From positions 9,734,001-9,798,000 of the forward strand of contig CM074179.1 in NCBI GenBank assembly GCA_037179385.1: a stretch of 64,000 bases of DNA. Direction: 5' to 3'. Shown here in pieces: positions 60,599 through 64,000 of the stretch. The number at the start of each line of letters is the position of its first letter. Within the stretch, counting starts at the first letter, position 1. The position numbers were made by a program, and so were the translations under genes. The DNA is from Holothuria scabra (lineage: Eukaryota; Echinodermata; Holothuroidea; Aspidochirotida; Holothuriidae). Under the pieces are notes generated by a model. That model was not told where the DNA came from. It worked only from the letters and a program-made list of their open reading frames with translations, and ran no database searches.

Positions 60599-60813
60599 AT
60601 TCCAATTTCACAAGTCTGGTTAAATAATTGCTTCAGTGCAGTGGATCGACTTCAGAATCAACTCCAGTTAAAAGCCAATCTTTCTGCAGGCCTCCCAGTT
60701 CTGACTACACTCAATATGCTATGGATAGAAGAGCCAGGAAGAGAAATATCATCAGACGATTTCGCAGGCATCTTACATTATTCATCAAAGTGCCTTGCGT
60801 TGAAAAAAGTGGA
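60599..60813 (+). CDS. NLR gene 2, LRR-like exon
   Basis: 215 bases, start phase 0, end phase 2 (donor GTAGGT). It encodes [19 protein letters not shown], a Leu-rich [18 protein letters not shown] and [15 protein letters not shown]. It is paralogous to 16960-17171 in sequence, length and phases. It likely opens the C-terminal sensor region. Following exons would lie beyond the TA arrays and the Penelope element, or outside the window. Confidence 0.75.
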
Positions 60814-60818
60814 GTAGG

Positions 60819-60993
<175 letters not shown>

Positions 60994-61341
60994 TTACGCT
61001 AATTCCCACCTTAGGGGGAAATTGTTAAATCTGCGCGTACATAGGGTGAAAAAATGACAATGAAATATATAAGACAAAGAATTCGCCCTAACGTCTAAAA
61101 ATATAGACAACGTTATTTCTATGGCCAGCCATCCGTTCGTGTTAACAGCTAGGTGTCCGTAAATTGGACAACTTTGAAGTAATTGTATTTACTTTGTGAA
61201 GCTAGGAGGGCGCCCTTGTCCGTTTACGTATTCCTATAAAAAAAAGTGTGTAGAAACGTTAAGGCGAAACTTAACTTAACTTAAACTTGTCCTCTTAAGG
61301 TCGACTTTTCAACGACAACTTTCCCCCTAAGTGCCGAATTA

Positions 61342-61466
<125 letters not shown>

Positions 61467-61851
61467 TACCTGTTTTATGTGGACATCAACACTAGACAGG
61501 ATTATGGGGTCTTCTAGATATGTTAAAAGGAGAGAGGAGCAATTTCACTGGTCATCATTAAGGCTAGCTATACCTTTAAAAACTACAAATTTATGTTTTT
61601 GAAGAAAAGTGGTATATAAGACACCGTTGACATGGACTGTGTGGACGGTCCCCATATCCCCCTCGTAGGCTTATACGTACACATAACATAGTTTATGAGA
61701 CAGTGTGGACTTGGGATGTGTGGACGGTCCCCATAACTTCACTTACAGAGAAAATGATTTGTTTTAAGCTTTTAGTTCGGGACCCACACACTGGTTAGGT
61801 ACGTATGAGATGTCTACAAACTGCTTACAAATTTTCTGTTGACGGAAGTAA

Positions 61852-61967
<116 letters not shown>

Positions 61968-62386
61968 CTCTAATTATAGATATATATTTCTCTAATTACT
62001 TTGAAGAGGATTTTCCTATTGTTGATGTGTTACACCCGAGTAATCCGATCAGACCCTCCCGGTCAATTAACCTGCTCAATTGCCTTAAGAAAGATTATCC
62101 TGTCACAATAGAGATGAGACCATTGTCAACACCTTTAAAAGCTTCCAAAATTTCTCACTCCTTGTCATTTTCTCACCAAGTATTGACAAAGAGGTAGTAT
62201 TCCTCGAAAGCTCTAAATCAAACCTTTTGGCTGTTTAATTTATCTAAATTCGAGCCTTCCGCTATTTGTATCTCCTTGGAGATCCAGCCTTTCAATTCTG
62301 TAGCACCGTTGTTTTACAGTTTCTCCGTCATGTTTATATATTTCTTTCACTGTTTGCATCAATTTTGATCCAACCGTGCTACACCC

Positions 62387-64000
62387 ATGGAGAGTACTTT
62401 GGAAACTTTCAAATTACTTCGACGCCTGTGCGAAAAACGTGTCAGGTATCGACATCACCTTTCCAACTATAAAACGTACCGAGTAAACAATACGGTACCG
62501 AAAGGGCTTCAAATTAAAGTCCCTACCGGCTTGCCACTCTCCGACAGTGGAAGCTGCGCCAACTGGAAAGGTATCCTCAGAAAAACGCCTCTCAGACTGA
62601 TGGAAGTACAAATTGGAAATTGTCGGAAAACCATCAATGAACTCAATCACCAAATTGATTCCAAAACCAGGAAGCTAAAAAGAGAGCTTCCCAAATCCGA
62701 GCTTCAAAACAAGCTTCGGTTTATCTCTCAGGACTGTCTCCGACTCTCTCGTACTCTAAATTCTAGGCAACAACGCAAGTTTCAAAGAGATCATGTCACT
62801 TCAAACCAAGTGACTGTCACTTCAAATCAAGTGATTTCAAATTTTCAGAAAAGCAGGTCTCGCAGATTTATTCGTAAACCGGTTACCGAGCCTTCCACCG
62901 CCACCACCGCGGTTGTAAGCATATCGTGTCAGCTTTCTGAAGGAGAAACTAAAATTCTCTCGAAGGGACTCAATTTCTGCCCCAAACCAAGGCAGACTGA
63001 CACGCAGAAATTATCGCTAGACATGAAAGCGTTTTTCCGACGCTTGCGCCTTCGGGAGTATTTTTCTGACGAAGACGGCCTAAATTCTCCACCGGACAAC
63101 GATATATCGTATCAATTTAAACCAAAAAGCACCTGGAACCCACCAAAGGGGCGTTGTCCGCAACTGGAATAATTTATTTCGGCCATTGAAGAGGATGTGA
63201 AAAACCACACTCCTTCCCCAGATTTCCGCGACAATCTCACAAAAAGTGAACGTCAGGCCATTCGAAGTCTACGGCATCGTGATGATATTGTTATCAAGCC
63301 GGCGGACAAAGGCTCTGCGATTGTTGCAATGGGGACTCAATTTTACAGGGAGGAAGCCCTCAGATTACTTGGCAATCCCGACCACCACAGACGTCTAGAC
63401 TCAGATCCCACTTCGGAAATTGCGAAAAAAGTGGAGGCGGCCATCAAAAAGATGGTTCGCAACGGCTCCATTGACTCTGAAACCGGCCCAAATCTCCTCC
63501 AGGTAGATCCTAAACCAGGCCGTTTCTATTTTCTGCGCAAAATTCACAAAACGGGTTGTCCGGGCAGACCCATTATTTCCGGCAACGGGACTGCCACGGA
63601 AAAAATTTCAAAATTTGTTGACCTGCTTATCCAACCCCTGGTTCCAACCCTTCCCTCCTACGTTCAGGACACTACGGACTTCATCCGCAAAATTGGGAAG
63701 ATCAAAAATCTCCCGTCGGACACAATTCTGGCCACTCTTGACGTGTCCTCGTTGTACACAAACATACCAAATGAGGAAGGCATCTCCGCTTGCACCAACG
63801 CCTTCAATCCGATTCGGGGCAAAACTCCCACCAAGAAAGACTTAGGCGAACTCATGCATCTGATTTTGACCAACAACAATCTCATTTTTGGTGACCACCA
63901 CTACCTCCAGCTTCATGGTACAGCCATGGGAACCAAAATGGCTCCCTCATTTGCTAATTTGTTTATGGGCAACTTCGAGCAAAAATTTCTGTCTCGACAA
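62387..64000 (+). mobile_element. Penelope-like retroelement, reverse transcriptase (partial)
   Basis: One frame runs from the ATG at 62387 to the window edge, broken only by a TAA at 63170-63172. A basic N-terminal region contains the GLNFCP motif (about residue 198). After the stop come VIKPADKGSAIVAM, FLRKIHKTGCPGRPIISG, ATLDVSSLYTNIP and LQLHGTAMGTKMAPSFANLF. DKGSAIV, GRPI(I/V)SG, D.SSLYTNIP and GTAMGT.MAP are diagnostic of Penelope-like RTs. These enzymes copy RNA by target-primed reverse transcription and normally carry a C-terminal GIY-YIG nuclease, which would lie beyond 64000. The single stop suggests a recent, nearly intact copy. Confidence 0.92.

Overview
This is eukaryotic genomic DNA that is AT-rich, intron-rich and repeat-rich. 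It is most likely from a marine invertebrate deuterostome, and an echinoderm (possibly a sea cucumber) fits best. The reasons are split genes with GT-AG introns, two paralogous death-fold/NACHT genes of the kind expanded in echinoderms and amphioxus, tRNA-derived SINEs, an L1-like LINE, a Penelope-like retroelement, and many MITE, hAT-like and piggyBac-like remnants. Nothing supports a prokaryotic or organellar origin. The species cannot be fixed from the sequence alone.

Layout. 1-1.9 kb: an L1-like LINE on the minus strand, with ORF1 and the start of ORF2. 2.05-3.13 kb: a zoned hexanucleotide satellite. 3.9-13.4 kb: mostly transposon debris plus two weak exon candidates. 13.4-17.2 kb: NLR gene 1 (NACHT exon and a downstream repeat exon, + strand). 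20.3-23.1 kb: a three-exon gene for a small secreted-peptide precursor with a poly(A) signal (+ strand). 25.6-30.8 kb: a five-exon minus-strand gene of unknown function. 34.6-36.7 kb: the last four exons of another unknown minus-strand gene. 37.1-44.3 kb: a complete non-autonomous hAT (8-bp target duplication), a fold-back element, Penelope and hAT fragments, and a satellite-carrying element interrupted by a solo LTR. 46.5-47.2 kb: a MITE inside a possible exon. 48.5-50.7 kb: a second, intact copy of the satellite-carrying element, sitting in a broken ORF. 52.1-60.8 kb: NLR gene 2 (death domain, DED, NACHT, repeat exon; + strand). 62.4-64.0 kb: a Penelope-like reverse transcriptase running off the window.

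The two NLR genes share exon order, intron phases and motifs, so they are tandem paralogs from a dispersed innate-immune cluster. By family knowledge they would encode cytosolic NTPases that oligomerise and signal through death-fold contacts; this is inferred. The other predicted genes are novel to me. They rest on splice sites, matching intron phases and coding-like composition, without homology. Several coding segments differ from an intact frame by one base at a homopolymer or short run, so some apparent pseudogenes may be assembly errors.
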